A stretch of DNA of 64,000 nt from Emydura subglobosa. Lineage: Eukaryota > Chordata > Testudines > Chelidae. Within the stretch, counting starts at the first letter, position 1. Each line of letters starts with the position of its first letter. Both the position numbers and the translations under genes were made by a program. Below are positions 1-11,311 of this stretch, one piece after another. A model generated the notes under the pieces. It was not told the DNA's origin and made no database searches. It saw only the letters and a program-made list of their open reading frames with translations. Where the stretch lies: contig ML680055.1 in NCBI GenBank assembly GCA_007922225.1, positions 5,076,047-5,140,046 on the forward strand, in the 5' to 3' direction.

Positions 1-59
1 TCAGTGTTTCTCCTCTGATCAGTCACAGGTTAATGGTTAACACTCATATGTTGAACTAA

Positions 60-600
60 GAAATACCATCTTAACGCTTCTCCTTCGACTCCCAACCATC
101 AGCTGAAGAGCAATGGGGCCAAATTAAGTCTTTCTGCCACTTTTTATCTTCCACCAACTTCATAACTTCGTTCATCTCTAAACTTTTTTGTTTTGTGTCA
201 TTCTTTACCATGTCTGTCCAACATATCCTCAGGCTTCCTATATTTGTAATTCCTTAAATTCTGGTATGTATCACCATGTATGGCATCGTTTTTGGGTCCA
301 TTCTTGATGCATGTCCAAACCATCACTATCGTCTTTTTTAATCTTCTGTAACAGCACGAATTTTTGTCCTAGTCATTTTCTTATCTTTTTATTTTTATTT
401 TATGCGGTCTTTAAATGATCAATATTACCTTCAACCAGTATTCCCCTCCAGCATTCTGACCCATACAGCAGCATTAGCATGACAGTTGTCTCATATATGA
501 TGATTTTTGTCAAAATGTCTTTAGCCTTCCAGATCTTGCAACATTTTTCAAATAAAGTAGCAGCTAGTAAATTCTTCTTTTTATATTTTCACAATGCCCT
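60..600 (-). pseudogene. LINE reverse-transcriptase C-terminal remnant, not CR1
   Basis: Read on the minus strand, 540 back to about 420 is one open frame that includes KIIIYETTVMLMLLYGSECW. A short hydrophobic run ending in LYGSECW is typical of the region after the RT palm in several non-LTR retrotransposon clades (R4/Dong-, RTE- and Jockey-like). Further on, the frame breaks at stops and shifts, but a Lys/Arg-rich stretch and a tail remain recognisable towards 60. No start, endonuclease or 3' end can be fixed, and the stretch from 600 to 860 may be its upstream part. It is dead, with several stops and frameshifts. It differs from the CR1 copies elsewhere in the window. The clade is uncertain. 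Confidence 0.5.
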
Positions 601-870
601 GTGTTGTTGCTGACAGTAGCATGGACAAACTAGTAAATCCTCATCAGTCAATCGGTGATGTGGTAGCCAATCTGGATGCAGAATTTTTGCACACAATCTG
701 TCTTCTCCCTGGAGTGCAGACACACTTTCTCCATTCTTTTGCCTTGCATGAAGAATCTATACATGATGATGCCTGTATACTGAGGTCCATTTTTCATCCA
801 GGCCACAATGGAGCCACGAAACTACATGGAAACGGGAAGACAAAAAAACTTCCTCCCAGGAAAAAGCTGA

Positions 871-1615
871 GGGTATGTCTACACTGCAGAGTGAAGTCGA
901 TTTATTGTAAAACAAGTTTCAACCGCTGAATTTTAGAAATCGGAGGAGCATGATCACACCATGCTTATTGCATCATGTGATTGTGTCTCCAGTAGCCGTG
1001 CTTGGGTCAACAATCAAAACAGTGCATCGTGGGTAGCTATCCCACAGTGCAACTAGCCGCAGAGGCTTTTGGGAAAGTTGTTGTCCTCCCATGATACAAC
1101 ATTGTACTCTTCCCCTCCCCTCTTGTCCCAGTCCAAGCAAACAGAAGATCGCCTTTTTGTGCCATTTTTTCAAACCCTTCACTCTGCCACGCACACGCCA
1201 TTGCCTGAGAGGAATGGAGCCAGCTCAGCTTTGCACTATTATTGTGAGCATCACAAACACCTCACGACTTATGCTGCAGGATTTTCAGGAGTGAGACAGT
1301 AGCCGCACTGCTGAAAATCACAATGTAACAGAGGCTGCCTTGCTACAAGCCATAGAACGAAACAGTTCCCATTTGCTGCAGGCTGTCATACACCATCTAC
1401 AGTTGGTGGAGCACTGCTTCTGGTCCCGGAAAACAAGCAGTGACTGGTGGGATAGCATAGTTATGAAGGTGTGGGACGATGAGCGGTGGCTGCAGAACTT
1501 TCGAATGCGAAAGGCCACTTTCTTTGAACTTTGTGGAGAGCTCTCCCCAGCCCTGAAACACATGAATACTTTCTTGAGACCAGCTCTGACAGTGGAGAAG
1601 AGAGTGGTCATTTGA
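871..1615 (+). mobile_element. PIF/Harbinger DNA transposon, 5' part
   Basis: The left end reads GGGTATGTCTACACTG, the same terminal motif seen on the short MITEs in this window (25823, 39719, 29790). About 470 bp of leader follows, then a reading frame resembling a Harbinger transposase. The sequence stops looking like the element at about 1615, so the 3' two thirds, including the catalytic DDE core and the right end, are missing. The base before the left end is A in CTGA, so no TTA target duplication can be confirmed. The 3' truncation could be a deletion or a later insertion. Confidence 0.65.
1340..1615 (+). pseudogene. Harbinger-type transposase, N-terminal fragment
   Basis: This 91-codon open frame begins at ATG 1340 and contains DDERWLQNFRMRKATFFELC, followed by a proline-containing segment and TVEKRVVI. 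The pattern W..NFRM...TF..LC...L.P......R..I...KRV.I is the conserved helical segment just before the DDE nuclease core in PIF/Harbinger transposases and the domesticated HARBI1 family. Those transposases move DNA by cut and paste with a 3-bp TWA target duplication. The frame ends in TGA right after the VEKRV segment, so no catalytic Asp or Glu of the core is present. It is a fragment and cannot be active. It may originally have started upstream of 1340. Confidence 0.65.
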
Positions 1616-4173
1616 ATTCAGATACTGATAAAATCTCTCATATGAAAACTTGGAAAAACATAATACATTCAAGTTTTTTGACACAAGCTTCATAAAGAAA
1701 AGATTAAAAATTAAGCTGTTATTAGCATTGTAGAGAAAGGATACGTCAAATACCACATGTTCTTATTCAACATCATGTACTTATTTTCATTCCAGCACAA
1801 TATTTTGCTCCTAAGAGATGTGTGAAAATTTTAAAATGAATTTACTAAACTGACCTTTTAAAAAGATTTCTAATGATAATGTTTATGGGCCTAATTCTCA
1901 CTTGCTGTAAATTGGCATCACTCATTGAGTTAAATGGAAATATGCTGATTTACATAAGCTAAATGTCTGGCTTCGTATATTCAGATTTATCTTTTAAAGA
2001 CAAAACTTTTATCTTTATTTTAAAGTTATTGCCAGGATTTAACTCCAGATAGTGTTGGTACAGTGTATGGTTTTTGTTTATTTAAAAAAAAAAAAAGAAA
2101 AGAAAAGGGAAGAAAAAACAGTCTACTCTGTTAAACATATCTGTTCTATGAAAAATTTAGGCTGAAAACCTCCACCCACAAGTGCAGAGATAATTATGAA
2201 CAAATGGACAAAACTCAGAACCATATTTCCTTGCTCATTTTCAAAACTTAGTTTACCTTGTTTTTCTAATATAACAGTGTGTGGCCTATGATATTTCTGT
2301 TGATCAAAAGAGAAAGCTACATGAGTTCATGTTATGTTTAATATTAATATTTAATGTACAAGTAAATAAATATGCAATTTAGCTTAGTAAGAAACACAGT
2401 GTTGTCTTGAAATAATTTAGTTTGTGGTTTTCACTTGGAAGAAGGCGCTTTTATTCTACTGAGACTATCAGTGTGCTGATGATGTCATTGCATTCAGTTG
2501 TTATCCAGCTGTTCAGAGCTTGTTTTGTATCTGCATTGTCAGAAAGATTAGAAAGACTTATCTGGCAATAAGTAAATTATCTGAGCTAACAAAAAGACCA
2601 TTCTCTGTCTCCTCCGAGTAACTCCTCCTTTAGCATATCATAATTGCATTTCTTTGAAATTACCACAGTGTATCGTAACTAGATTGGAAATTAAGCTATG
2701 AGGCAGCATTTACATTATTTTAGTCATTTAAGTGAGTGAAAATTTCTGCTCCATCTCATACTATGTTTTCTTAGGCTCTTCTCTAGCTTTCAGGCTTATT
2801 GATGAGCGCTAATTCATAGATTTTTGAGTCCCTGCTACTTAGATGTCCTCTGAGATGTGCTCATTGCAGGCATTATTTCTGTCCTCCACAGAAGCTTTTC
2901 AGGCTTTATTTTCCCACTGCATATGAGTCAACATTTTAGTTAAGGGTCAAAAACACTGTCTCTATTTCAGGAGCAACAGAACTTCGATCTTTGTTCATCT
3001 CTATCACTACAACACCTCAGATTTATAAACAGATGTGGCAGAGGTTTATGATTCATTAGGTTTTTCCTCCCTGCATCAGGCATGTGGATTAAAAGACTTT
3101 GTTTATAGAAGTGTATTTCTAACCACCCAGCAGGGAACAGCACCAGCAACCAAGCAGAAACAGATTTCAAGACATTTCTTCAGATTCCGGTGCATGTTTC
3201 TGAAGATTTATCAGCAGCCGTTCATATGACTGTAGAAACTAACGTTGTTGGTAAAGTTTGCGGGTGTCTCAGTTCCAGTCAGGCACTCCCTGCTGGCCAT
3301 CCATCGGATTGCTGCAAGGGGACTCTAAGCCTCTGGGTCCCGGGGTCTCCATATTGTTTATACCTCCATGGGTTTTAGCAGGCTGGAGCACTTTCTTTTG
3401 TTGGCCTCTCTGGCATATTTCCTGGGCACTTACTCCCAAGATACCCCAATTGCTTAAACACACTCTTTCCCAGAATCCCTCTGAAAGATGCAAGTCTTCT
3501 GGTTTACAATTTAACTCTGTCTGGAGGCTTGTGGTAATTGTAAAGCATTTTACACAGAGAAACACTTACTTTGTCATATAAAGCACACGAGAGTACAGAT
3601 CATACAAAATAATAAAACCTACATCTATTTCTCTGCCATTTGGGCAGAGATCAGGGTCTGATCTGAGGATGCCAAGGTCTTTCTGGCTCCAGTGTATGAC
3701 TTGTGGGCTGGAACATGGTGCCGTCTTCTCCCAGCGCAGCTTGGTTCCTTTGCCCTTGACCAGACTGAACTCCTTCTTCTTGCTCAAGGCTTTCCTTTCC
3801 TTGTGTGACTCTTTATTTAAACCACTGCCTGATCACCTGGCTTAGTTTGTTCTGTCTTTTGGTAACTTTCTACTTGAAAAAAACCCTCTCCTCAGATGGA
3901 GGAGAAAGTGTCTTTTCCTTTGGGATGCAGTTACATGTTTGCATACATTTTGTGTGGTCAAAGTACCACCATTAACCTTAAGTGTTCACAGTTGTACACC
4001 TGGGGTGTACCTATTGCAGGTTCTGTCCCCAGTGGTGAATACGCACACATAATCTTTCCAAGATGTAGCAATTTTATGATAATTTCAGAATAACTTTGCA
4101 ATATCAACCATAAGTTGTACATACAGAACACCCAAATTATCACAGCCAGTGAGAACTGCTTGTGAGTAACCTG
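1616..4173. other. AT-rich non-coding stretch
   Basis: No gene is recognised. It holds an A-rich tract at about 2081-2117. A less AT-rich segment at about 3270-3850 contains an AATAAA and looks like repeat or LTR-type DNA, but no ends can be defined. The open frames here are short, overlapping and without family features. Confidence 0.5.
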
Positions 4174-4525
4174 AAGTGGAATGGACAAGTACAATCACTC
4201 GAAAAAGAAGAAATGGTTACTAACCTGCTCCATAACTATTGTTCTTTGAGATGTGTTGCATGTGTCCATTCCACGACCTACCCTCCTTTCTCTACATGTT
4301 GAAATCTCTCTGGTAAGGAAGAAGTGAGGGGAGTTGTGGGCAGTTTTGCTCTTTATACCATCACACAGCCATGTGAGGCAGCAGAAGGTGTGTGCACCAT
4401 CCTGATGAATACCAAATGAGGGAAAAACATCCAACAGTGCATTGTGCAGTCACACATGAAATGGAATGGAATGTGCAACACATCTGAAAGACCAACTGTT
4501 GCAAAACTTGTTAGTAACCGTATCT
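4174..4525. mobile_element. Short element made of DIRS-like terminal repeats
   Basis: Two related arms face each other. The left arm is 4214-4273 on the minus strand and the right arm is 4462-4519 on the plus strand. Both read outward as GGAATG, then GCAACACATCT, then AAAG, and end in GTTAGTAACC. About 190 bp lie between them. Outside the left arm, 4174-4213 is the reverse complement of the sequence that starts the longer DIRS-like copies at 6567 and 63187 (a TTCTTC...GAGTG...TGTCCATTCC pattern). The element therefore carries an end-to-start junction. There is no coding capacity. It is clearly related to the element at 46421-46767. The DIRS assignment is inferred from the coding content of the long copy at 6567-9850. 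Confidence 0.55.
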
Positions 4526-6365
4526 TCCTTCAGCAAGTGACGGCAGAAAATCAGGCTTTTTGAAGTGCTTCACCTGATGATGAACCAGGCAGAGTGATCC
4601 TTATGTTGGATACCATCTAGGGATATTACAGGAGGCTCATTCAGGTCCCAGTCCAATCCAGAGAATGGGTACCAGAAAGAGGGGGAGAGCACAACATACA
4701 CTGGCTGGAATACGATTCATTAACTCTCAGAGCACCGTTCTTTTAATGTATAATAGACTTGTTCTGTTTACAGCAGACATATCTGATGAGGTTTTCATAA
4801 ATAAATCAGGAAGTAAACAGTCAGCCCTATTTCAGAGACAACTTCTCCCATCCGTAGTAGATCAGAGTTTCCTATATGCACTGTCCATCAAGGGGGAGAT
4901 GAACATCAAGTTTACATAGCAGAAGTTGGATTAAACAGAGTGGAACCTGCATCCAGATGTCCTCACTCAGTGTAAGTCAGCTTGAAGGACTGGTGATTGA
5001 TACCTTTGGATCTGGAAAGAGCAGTAAAACACCTGGGAGGTCTCTTGTGTATCTAGATCCTGGATGCGAGGTAATGAGTATGGTCTCTTGCAGAGCTGGG
5101 CTAGATTTCTGTGGTATATGTTTCCACTGCTGCACAGGACTATATAAATGATAGGAAGAAAGATCAGTCCATAACAAGGGCTCCTAGGCACTATGGTAGT
5201 ACAAATAATTAATAGTAATAGAAGAGCGTTAATGATGCTGTTTATACCTTTGTGGCTGAGGAGACTGTGGTTTTAAGGACTGATTAATCTAGCACTGGAG
5301 CCTCCAATATCCCTTCCTCATACAGAAGGACAGCTTTTGCAAAAAAACATTCTTTCATCCAAGACTAGGTATGTTCAGAATAGATATTTGGTTGATGTTC
5401 TTATCACTCTCATGGACTCTAGAAAGAAGTAAACAAATTCAGTCCAAAAGTAAAATAAGTTTTAAGTCCATGGTTAAACTACCATGTTAAAACAAGTGAA
5501 ACATAGCCTTGAGTTTCTCCAGTAGGGACTTAAGTGGGTGTATAAGAGTGTTTAAGAAAAAAAGTTGTCTGTTCTATAATGTTTTCAGCATATTTAAGAA
5601 AAAATGATTTTGTACAAATTCTAACATTAAGTGCTGTCTCAGGACAACTTACCCTGATTCCATACTCATAAGATCATAAAGCACACACTTGAAACCTCAT
5701 TCTGATTGTTACATGATTACCTCAGTCGAACTCCTGTGGCACGTCATTATTCTTTAGTTTATTAAAGCAGACTTCCCAATAGTTGCTTTCTTCAATCAGG
5801 GAGATTTTTTAATTTGAGAGCTTTCGCCCTGTAAGGCAATGAGTCATCCCTGAACTAGAGCCTGATTAAACCACATGCATTGATGAGTCATTCCTATGCC
5901 AGTTCCAGCCAATCCATAGGCCAGGAGCTGCTCTGGTGACTCTAAGATCAGTTTTATAAGCCTCATAGGAGGAACAGCAGCTCAGTCTGCTCAATGTCAC
6001 TTTATGGTTTGGAACTCTCCCCTGACTGATACTGGTAACAGACTCCACAAGCCTTAGCCTGCATCAGCCTTGCTCTTACTCCGGTTTTGTTCCAGCCCCA
6101 CTCTGGACTCCTGATTCTAGCTCTGACCCCTGGCTCCATCCACCCGGCCCAACTGCCATGGCTTCAACCACTAAGCCAGACCATCCCCATTGTGGTTGCT
6201 GACTCTCTCAGACTTAGTATGGTACTTTTAATTCAAACAAGTAGTCCTATCAACTGTCATAGCATTCATTCCTAAAGTAAATTCAAGAAAAACTTTTTCT
6301 ATCATGCATCAAACCTTTAGGAGATCTGACACTTTCAAGGCAGAGAAGTCAGTTCTCTTGTTATT
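4526..6365. other. Non-coding stretch, no gene recognised
   Basis: The sequence is AT-rich with scattered short open frames lacking family motifs. A pyrimidine-rich segment at about 6060-6200, with repeated CTCTGAC/CTGGCTC-like words, resembles a degenerate repeat. Confidence 0.4.
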
Positions 6366-6566
6366 ATAGAAACCTAGGGCTGAAGTGAACTCAAGAGGTC
6401 ATCTAGTCCATTTCCCTACTCTGAGGCAAGACCAAGAATGCCTAGACCATCTCTGATTGGTATTTGTCTAGCCTGTTCCTAAAAAATTTCCAAGGATGGG
6501 TATTCCACAGCCTCCCTTGTGTCACCTATTCCAGTATCTTGTCATCTACAAATTTTATAAAGCATA
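6366..6566 (-). mobile_element. CR1 LINE 3'-end fragment
   Basis: The plus strand reads CAAGAGGTCATCTAGTCC, the complement of the conserved CR1 3' untranslated tail, which normally ends in a short ATTCTATG-type repeat. It continues with complements of further CR1 3' sequence to about 6530. It then jumps to a piece reading TGTCATCTACAAATTTTATA, which in the CR1 at 34372-35998 matches the interval near 35400. So there is an internal deletion. The fragment ends where the DIRS-like element begins at about 6567. Confidence 0.6.
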
Positions 6567-7490
6567 CTTCTTCTTTGAGTGATTGCTCATGTCCATTCCA
6601 TTATAGGTGTGTGCACACCTCCGTGCGTGGCTATTGGAACTTTTTTCCCTTTAGCAGATCCTGTAAGGCCGGCTCTGATGCCCCCTGGAGTCCTGCACGC
6701 ATGCTGCAGTATATTAGACACTGCCTGCCCTATGCCTCCTCAGTTCCTTCTTTCCACCCGTGGCAGTTACTGGAACTGCCTGCACTTGCACGCAAGTGCT
6801 TCATTCTCTATGTTTAAACTTTAGGCAAGGTCTTTTTGTGTTAGTTAGTTAGTTAGATATAATAACTGCTATAGCGGTAGTTAGAGACTTAAAGATAGTC
6901 TAACTCAGACTTTACCGGGCACAGGTATGCTCCGGTGTCATGGTTTCATGCCATGCTCTTTCGGCGGGAAGGCTTTCCCGCTAGCTGGCCCCCACTTCCT
7001 GAGGCGTGGGTGGGGGGGGGAGCGTTTCGTGGAAGGAGAGAGGCTTTCAGACCTGGAAAATCCCGAGCCGGCTCCGAGCCATCCCACTTTGCCACCGTAT
7101 CCAGTGTGCTGCCAGTGCAGAGGGCACTGTTGGCACCGACCCGACTCGGCACCGTGAAGACGGAGCGTGGACACTCCCCTGCACCGTAGGAGCAGGCGGG
7201 TTGGAGCACCTATTGGGACCATCGACTCTGGTGGCCAAAGGGCAGCAAGAGCCTTGTTGGCCTTGCATACGCCACCGTCTCCTATGCCTCCAGGAGAGAG
7301 AAGGGGCTGGCGTTCGGGGTAGCCCCCTGAATGGTTCAGGAGATCCCTGGTATGGGGAGGAAGATCTCCTGCAGACCGGTTCCGAGGGTAAAACAGGGCG
7401 CTCCCCTAGAAGCATCGAGGAGTTTGCCCGTAAGGATGCGGAGCTGATCCTGGACACCGCAGACAGTCTCGGTACCGAGAACTTCGCCAG

Positions 7491-7770
7491 GCGGTACAGA
7501 ACCCCAATGCCAGAGACAGGCTCAGTGCCAAGGAGTTCGCCTCCACTCTGAGGCACCACTGAACCCCAGGTGCCGGAGATGGACTTGGCACTGAGGAGTT
7601 CGCCGGGCAGTGCAGAATCTGGTAGCTGGAGACAGGCTCGGCACCAAGGAGTTCACCCTGCGCCGAGGCACCACTGAACCCTGGATGCCAGAGATTGACT
7701 CAGCACTGAGGAGTTCACCGGGCGGTGCAGAACCTAGCATCGTGAGACAGCCTCGGCACCGATGCAGTAC
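7491..7770 (+). repeat. About 115-bp degenerate tandem repeat inside the DIRS-like gag region
   Basis: The word GCGGTACAGA at 7491 recurs as GCAGTGCAGA at 7607 and GCGGTGCAGA at 7722, giving steps of 116 and 115 bp. Within each unit, GGAGTTCGCC and GAGGCACCACTGAACCC also recur. There are about two and a half copies. Because the period is not a multiple of three, the copies cannot all read in one frame, so either the repeat expanded after decay or indels have accumulated. Confidence 0.75.
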
Positions 7771-8419
7771 CTGGGGGAGCAACTATCAGCGGAAGGTGCC
7801 AGAATCCCAGGTGGATGGCCTCAGAGGCAATGGTCACCCCAATGGCTGTATGACCTTGGGGGTTTTCTGGGGGGGGGATGGGACCACGGTCTGTCAACTC
7901 CTCAGGGATGCAGTCAGTGCCTCAAGTACAAGAAAAGGCTACCATGGGCCCTCGGATGACGGCTCGGCCCTACAGGCAGAGGCTCCCGGGGGGAGGGCTG
8001 TGGCTTACAGAGCCCCTCCGCCCCCTTCTCTCCTCCCCGCCAGATGAAGCATGCGCCCGAGCCCTGGTTGATTCTAGAGCACAACGGGAACTGCTCATGA
8101 GGTGGCCTCCACCTTGGGGCTGGAGGCCAAGGAGGAAAAAGGGGTGGCGGACTACCTTTAATGTGATGCTGGTGGGCTCCACAGCGTGGTAGCCCTCCTG
8201 GTCTACAGAGGGGTGCCAGGCATAGAGAAGGTCTCATGGCAACCCCCTCCTCCGTAACCCAATGCCTAGAGGGAAGAGTATTACACCCACCCAAGGGGTT
8301 TGAATACTGTTCACCACCCCGTCCCAGGTCCCTGGTGGTAGTGGCCGCCCATCACAGGGACGGGCAGGGCGGACGGCTCTACTCCAGAGAACAAGGGTGA
8401 CTGCAAGCCAGACTCGTTG

Positions 8420-8800
8420 GAGAAAATTTTATTCAGTAGTGCTACCAGCAGGTAGAGAGGGAGCCTTTGGGGGACTCGGTGAGCCTCTTTGCTGAGGCTC
8501 TGCCTGACAGCAGGCGCAGATCCTTTATGCCATTGCAGAAGAGGGTACCATGGGAGCTACAGCAGAGCTCCAGGCACCCTCAGGCGCTGCTGATTCAGTG
8601 GGCTGAGCCATTGCCCCTGCCATCAGCATGCCCAGAAGTTAGTGGCTGCAATCCTGGTCTAGCCCAAAAGGTCCAGCAGCCTATCCGGGGCCCTTCCTTG
8701 GATGAGTCAGCCTTCTCCTTGGCTCGGATAGAGGCAAAGCTGCATGGTCTCAGGGCCTCCTAGACCACGCTCTGTTCCCTGGGCCACTATGCACCACAGA
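8420..8800 (+). pseudogene. Capsid-type (gag) remnant of the DIRS-like element
   Basis: The frame at 8467-8763 contains LAQKVQQPIRGPSLDESAF and IEAKLHGLRAS. Just upstream, another frame reads EKILFSSA. Together these resemble the alpha-helical capsid-like region of the DIRS-type gag proteins I recall from turtle genomes, where a VQQ.I.DLPF motif is followed by a LHGL/LHSL motif. The region is broken by stops before 8467 and at 8761. In a live element the protein would package the RNA. This copy cannot encode it. The family match is from memory and should be confirmed by a profile search. Confidence 0.45.
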
Positions 8801-9209
8801 CCTTCAGGTGTCAAGCAGGTCTCCAGGGGCAGCAGCAGCAGAAGTGCCAGCCACGATCGTCTCCTGACCTACGGGCAGTGAGACAGAGTCAGGGGTCTGG
8901 GAGACACCATCCGCCCTGACTGGCTCCCTAGGCCCTCAGTAAGGGTCCTCTCAGCAATAAGGCGATCAGAAAAGGCCCTTCTGCTGGTCAACGCAAGGGC
9001 AGCGCCCTATCTTATACCCTCCTGCAGGCTTGGGTGGGCCAGAAGGCCTTCGGACCACTGGGTCCTTGAGATACTTTGGTGAGCTAGGGGCACCGGTCGT
9101 CTCCTTCCCCCGGGCCCTCGACGCCACCCCCTTCCTCCCTCTCAGTGGCATTTCCACATCCAAGAGGTTGAGGGTGCCTCAGCCAAGAACAGCGGGAGGG
9201 ATCCCGCAG

Positions 9210-9492
9210 GTGATGGTGGAAGAGGCTCTACTCGAGGTATTCCCTCGTCCCCTTCCGTCCCAAAAAAGGGAGGGATTTGAGGACGGTGGTAAACCTATGT
9301 TGTCCCACAAATACCGAACAAGGGGCTCAATTCTCGCATGATTTCCACAGCTCCAGTAGTGGAAGCATGCCGACCCTGATGTCCTCAAAGGTTCCCTCAC
9401 TTTGTAGGGGTCGGCTCCCTCTAATGCTTTATGGCTTACCCCGCGGTCTGTTTCTTGGCCGATGGTGTCAACTGAAGACCTGGCAGTGGTAG
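9210..9492 (+). pseudogene. Reverse-transcriptase N-terminal segment of the DIRS-like element
   Basis: Bases 9226-9300 translate without interruption as LYSRYSLVPFRPKK, then DLRTVVNL. The pattern YSRYFLVPKK..GLRP..(D/N)L is the start of the RT fingers domain in DIRS and related retroelements. The frame continues open to about 9492 but loses similarity, with no recognisable catalytic YXDD before the CR1 boundary. The enzyme would copy RNA into DNA. This remnant lacks its active site. Confidence 0.55.
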
Positions 9493-9889
9493 CCACACGC
9501 TGACGGTGCCTGATCTGCCCATGCAGGCCCAGGTACCAAGCCCAGAGCAGTGCGAGCCGGTCAGGCGTCTCTTGCAGCCGGCGGATCCTGCTGGTAAACC
9601 CACAAGTTCATGTTAATCCAGGTGCAGCCTACAGAATGCATCAGTGTGACTGGTTGCTTCCCGAACCAGACCTTCTTGCCCCAGCCGTGCTGTGGGAAAG
9701 AGTCCCTCACGGGAGCCCACTCATCAACCTTATAAAGGGAACCTATCGGTCCTTAGGACCTGGTGGTGATCACCTCCCAGGGGTGAGGAACGGCCAGGCA
9801 GACCACGTCAAGGGGTCGCTCTTCCTCACCATGAGGGGTCGCTGTGCCAGCTAAGGGTGTTTACGAGCGTCTGGAGGGGAATTTTTCCC

Positions 9890-11311
9890 CAAAGGGATGA
9901 TGTGATTGCTGAGCCATTGGCCATTATCTTTGAAAACTTGTGGCGATCGGGGGAGTACACAGACGATTGGAAAAAGGAAAATATAGTACCCATCTTCAAA
10001 AAAGGGAAGGAGGGGGATCTGGGTAACTGTGGACTAGTCACCCTCACCTCAGTCCTTGGAAAAATTATGGAGGAGGTCTTCAAGGAATCTATCTTGAAGC
10101 ACTTGGGGGAGAGGAAAGGAGTCAGAAACAACCAGCATGGATTCACCAAGGGCAAGTCATGCCTGACCAACCTGATTGCTTTCTATGATGAGATGACTAG
10201 ATCTGTGGATGTGGGGCAAGTGGTAGATGTAATATACCTTGACTTTAGCAAAGCTATTGATAGTCTCCCACAGTATTCTTGCCAGCAAGTTACAGAAGTT
10301 TGAATTGGATGAATGGGATTGTAAGCTGGCTAGATCGTTGGGCTCAACGGGTAGTGATCAACAGCTCGATGTCTACCTGGCAGCCAGTATCAAGCGGAGT
10401 GCTGCAGGAGTCGGTCCTGGGACCAGTTTTGTTCATCTTCATTAATGATCTGGAGGATAGGGTGGATTGCACCTTCAGCAAGTTTGTGGATGACACTAAG
10501 CTGGGTAGAATGGTAGATATGCTGGAGAGTAGGGATAGTATACAGAGTGACCTAGGCAAACTGGAGGATTGGGCCAAAAGAAATCTGATGAAGTTCAACA
10601 AGGACAAGTGCAGAGTTGTCTTGCACTCAGGACAGAAGAATCCCATGCACTGCTACAGACTGGGGACCAACTGGGTAAGCAGCAGTTCTGTGGAAAAAGA
10701 CCTGAGGGTTACAGTGGACAGGAAGCAGGAGATGAGTCAACAGTGTGCTCTTGTTGCCAAGAAGGCTAACAGCATATTGGACTGCATTAGTTGGAGCATT
10801 GCCAGTAGATCAAAGGAAGTGATTATTCCCCTCTATTCGGCATTGATGAGGCCACATTTGGAGTATTGTTTCCAGTTTTGGACTCCCACTACAGAAAGGA
10901 TGTGGACAAATTGGAGAGAGTCCAGAGGAGGGCAACAAAAAGAATTAGGGGGCTGGAGCGCATGACTTATGAGGAGATGCTGAAGGTACTGAGCATGTTT
11001 AGTCTGCAGAAGAGAAGAGTGGGCAGGGGGAATTTGATAGCAGCCTTCATTTACTGAAGAGTGGTTCGAGGGAGGACGGAGCTAGGCTGTTCTCAGTGGT
11101 GGCTAATGAGAGAACAAAAAGCAATGGTCTCAAGTTGCAGTGGGGAAGGTCTAGGTTGGATATTAGGAAAAACATTTTCCCTAGGAGGGTGGTGAAGCAG
11201 TGCAATGGGTTACCTAGGGAGGTGATGGAATCACCATCCTTAGAGGTTTTTAAGGCCTGGCTTGACTGGGATGATTTAGTTGGGGTTGGTCATGCTTTGA
11301 GCAGGGGTTGA
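9890..11311 (+). pseudogene. CR1 ORF2 reverse transcriptase, frameshifted
   Basis: Four frames together cover RT and its C-terminal domain: about 9857-10303, 10279-10965, 10866-11057 and 11096-11311. Readable blocks include KKENIVPIFKKGKEGDLGN, NNQHGFTKGKSCLTNLIAF, VIYLDFSKAID, PVSSGVLQ and LMRPHLEYC. The catalytic box at 10483-10494 is FVDD where CR1 normally has FADD; both aspartates remain. Frame changes occur near 10280, 10890 and 11070, so no functional protein is possible. The N-terminal endonuclease is absent because of the 5' truncation. Confidence 0.85.

Larger units (their letters stand above)
6567..9860 (+). mobile_element. DIRS-like retrotransposon, 3' truncated and decayed
   Basis: The first 160 bp (TTCTTCTTTGAGTG, then TGCTCATGTCCATTCC, then a GTGTGTGCAC segment) match the start of a second copy at 63187. 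A GC-rich body follows, with a tandem repeat at 7491-7770, a capsid-type remnant before 8763 and a reverse-transcriptase segment at 9226-9320. The order of terminal repeat, gag-like region and RT fits a DIRS/tyrosine-recombinase retrotransposon, a class I recall as common in turtles. The tyrosine recombinase, the methyltransferase-like domain and the right terminus are absent, because CR1 sequence starts by about 9895. Stops and frameshifts are frequent. A Ty3/Gypsy-type element is the alternative, but the short inverted, split termini argue against conventional LTRs. Confidence 0.55.

Noticed and set aside
3268..3850. Possible solo LTR
   Set aside because: It is less AT-rich with an AATAAA, but no TG...CA ends, target duplication or second copy was seen.
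4195..4434. Minus-strand 79-codon frame
   Set aside because: It lies inside the short terminal-repeat element and has no family match.
7006..7559. Long overlapping open frames on both strands in the GC-rich block
   Set aside because: They overlap each other on opposite strands, match no family and arise from high GC content within the DIRS-like element.
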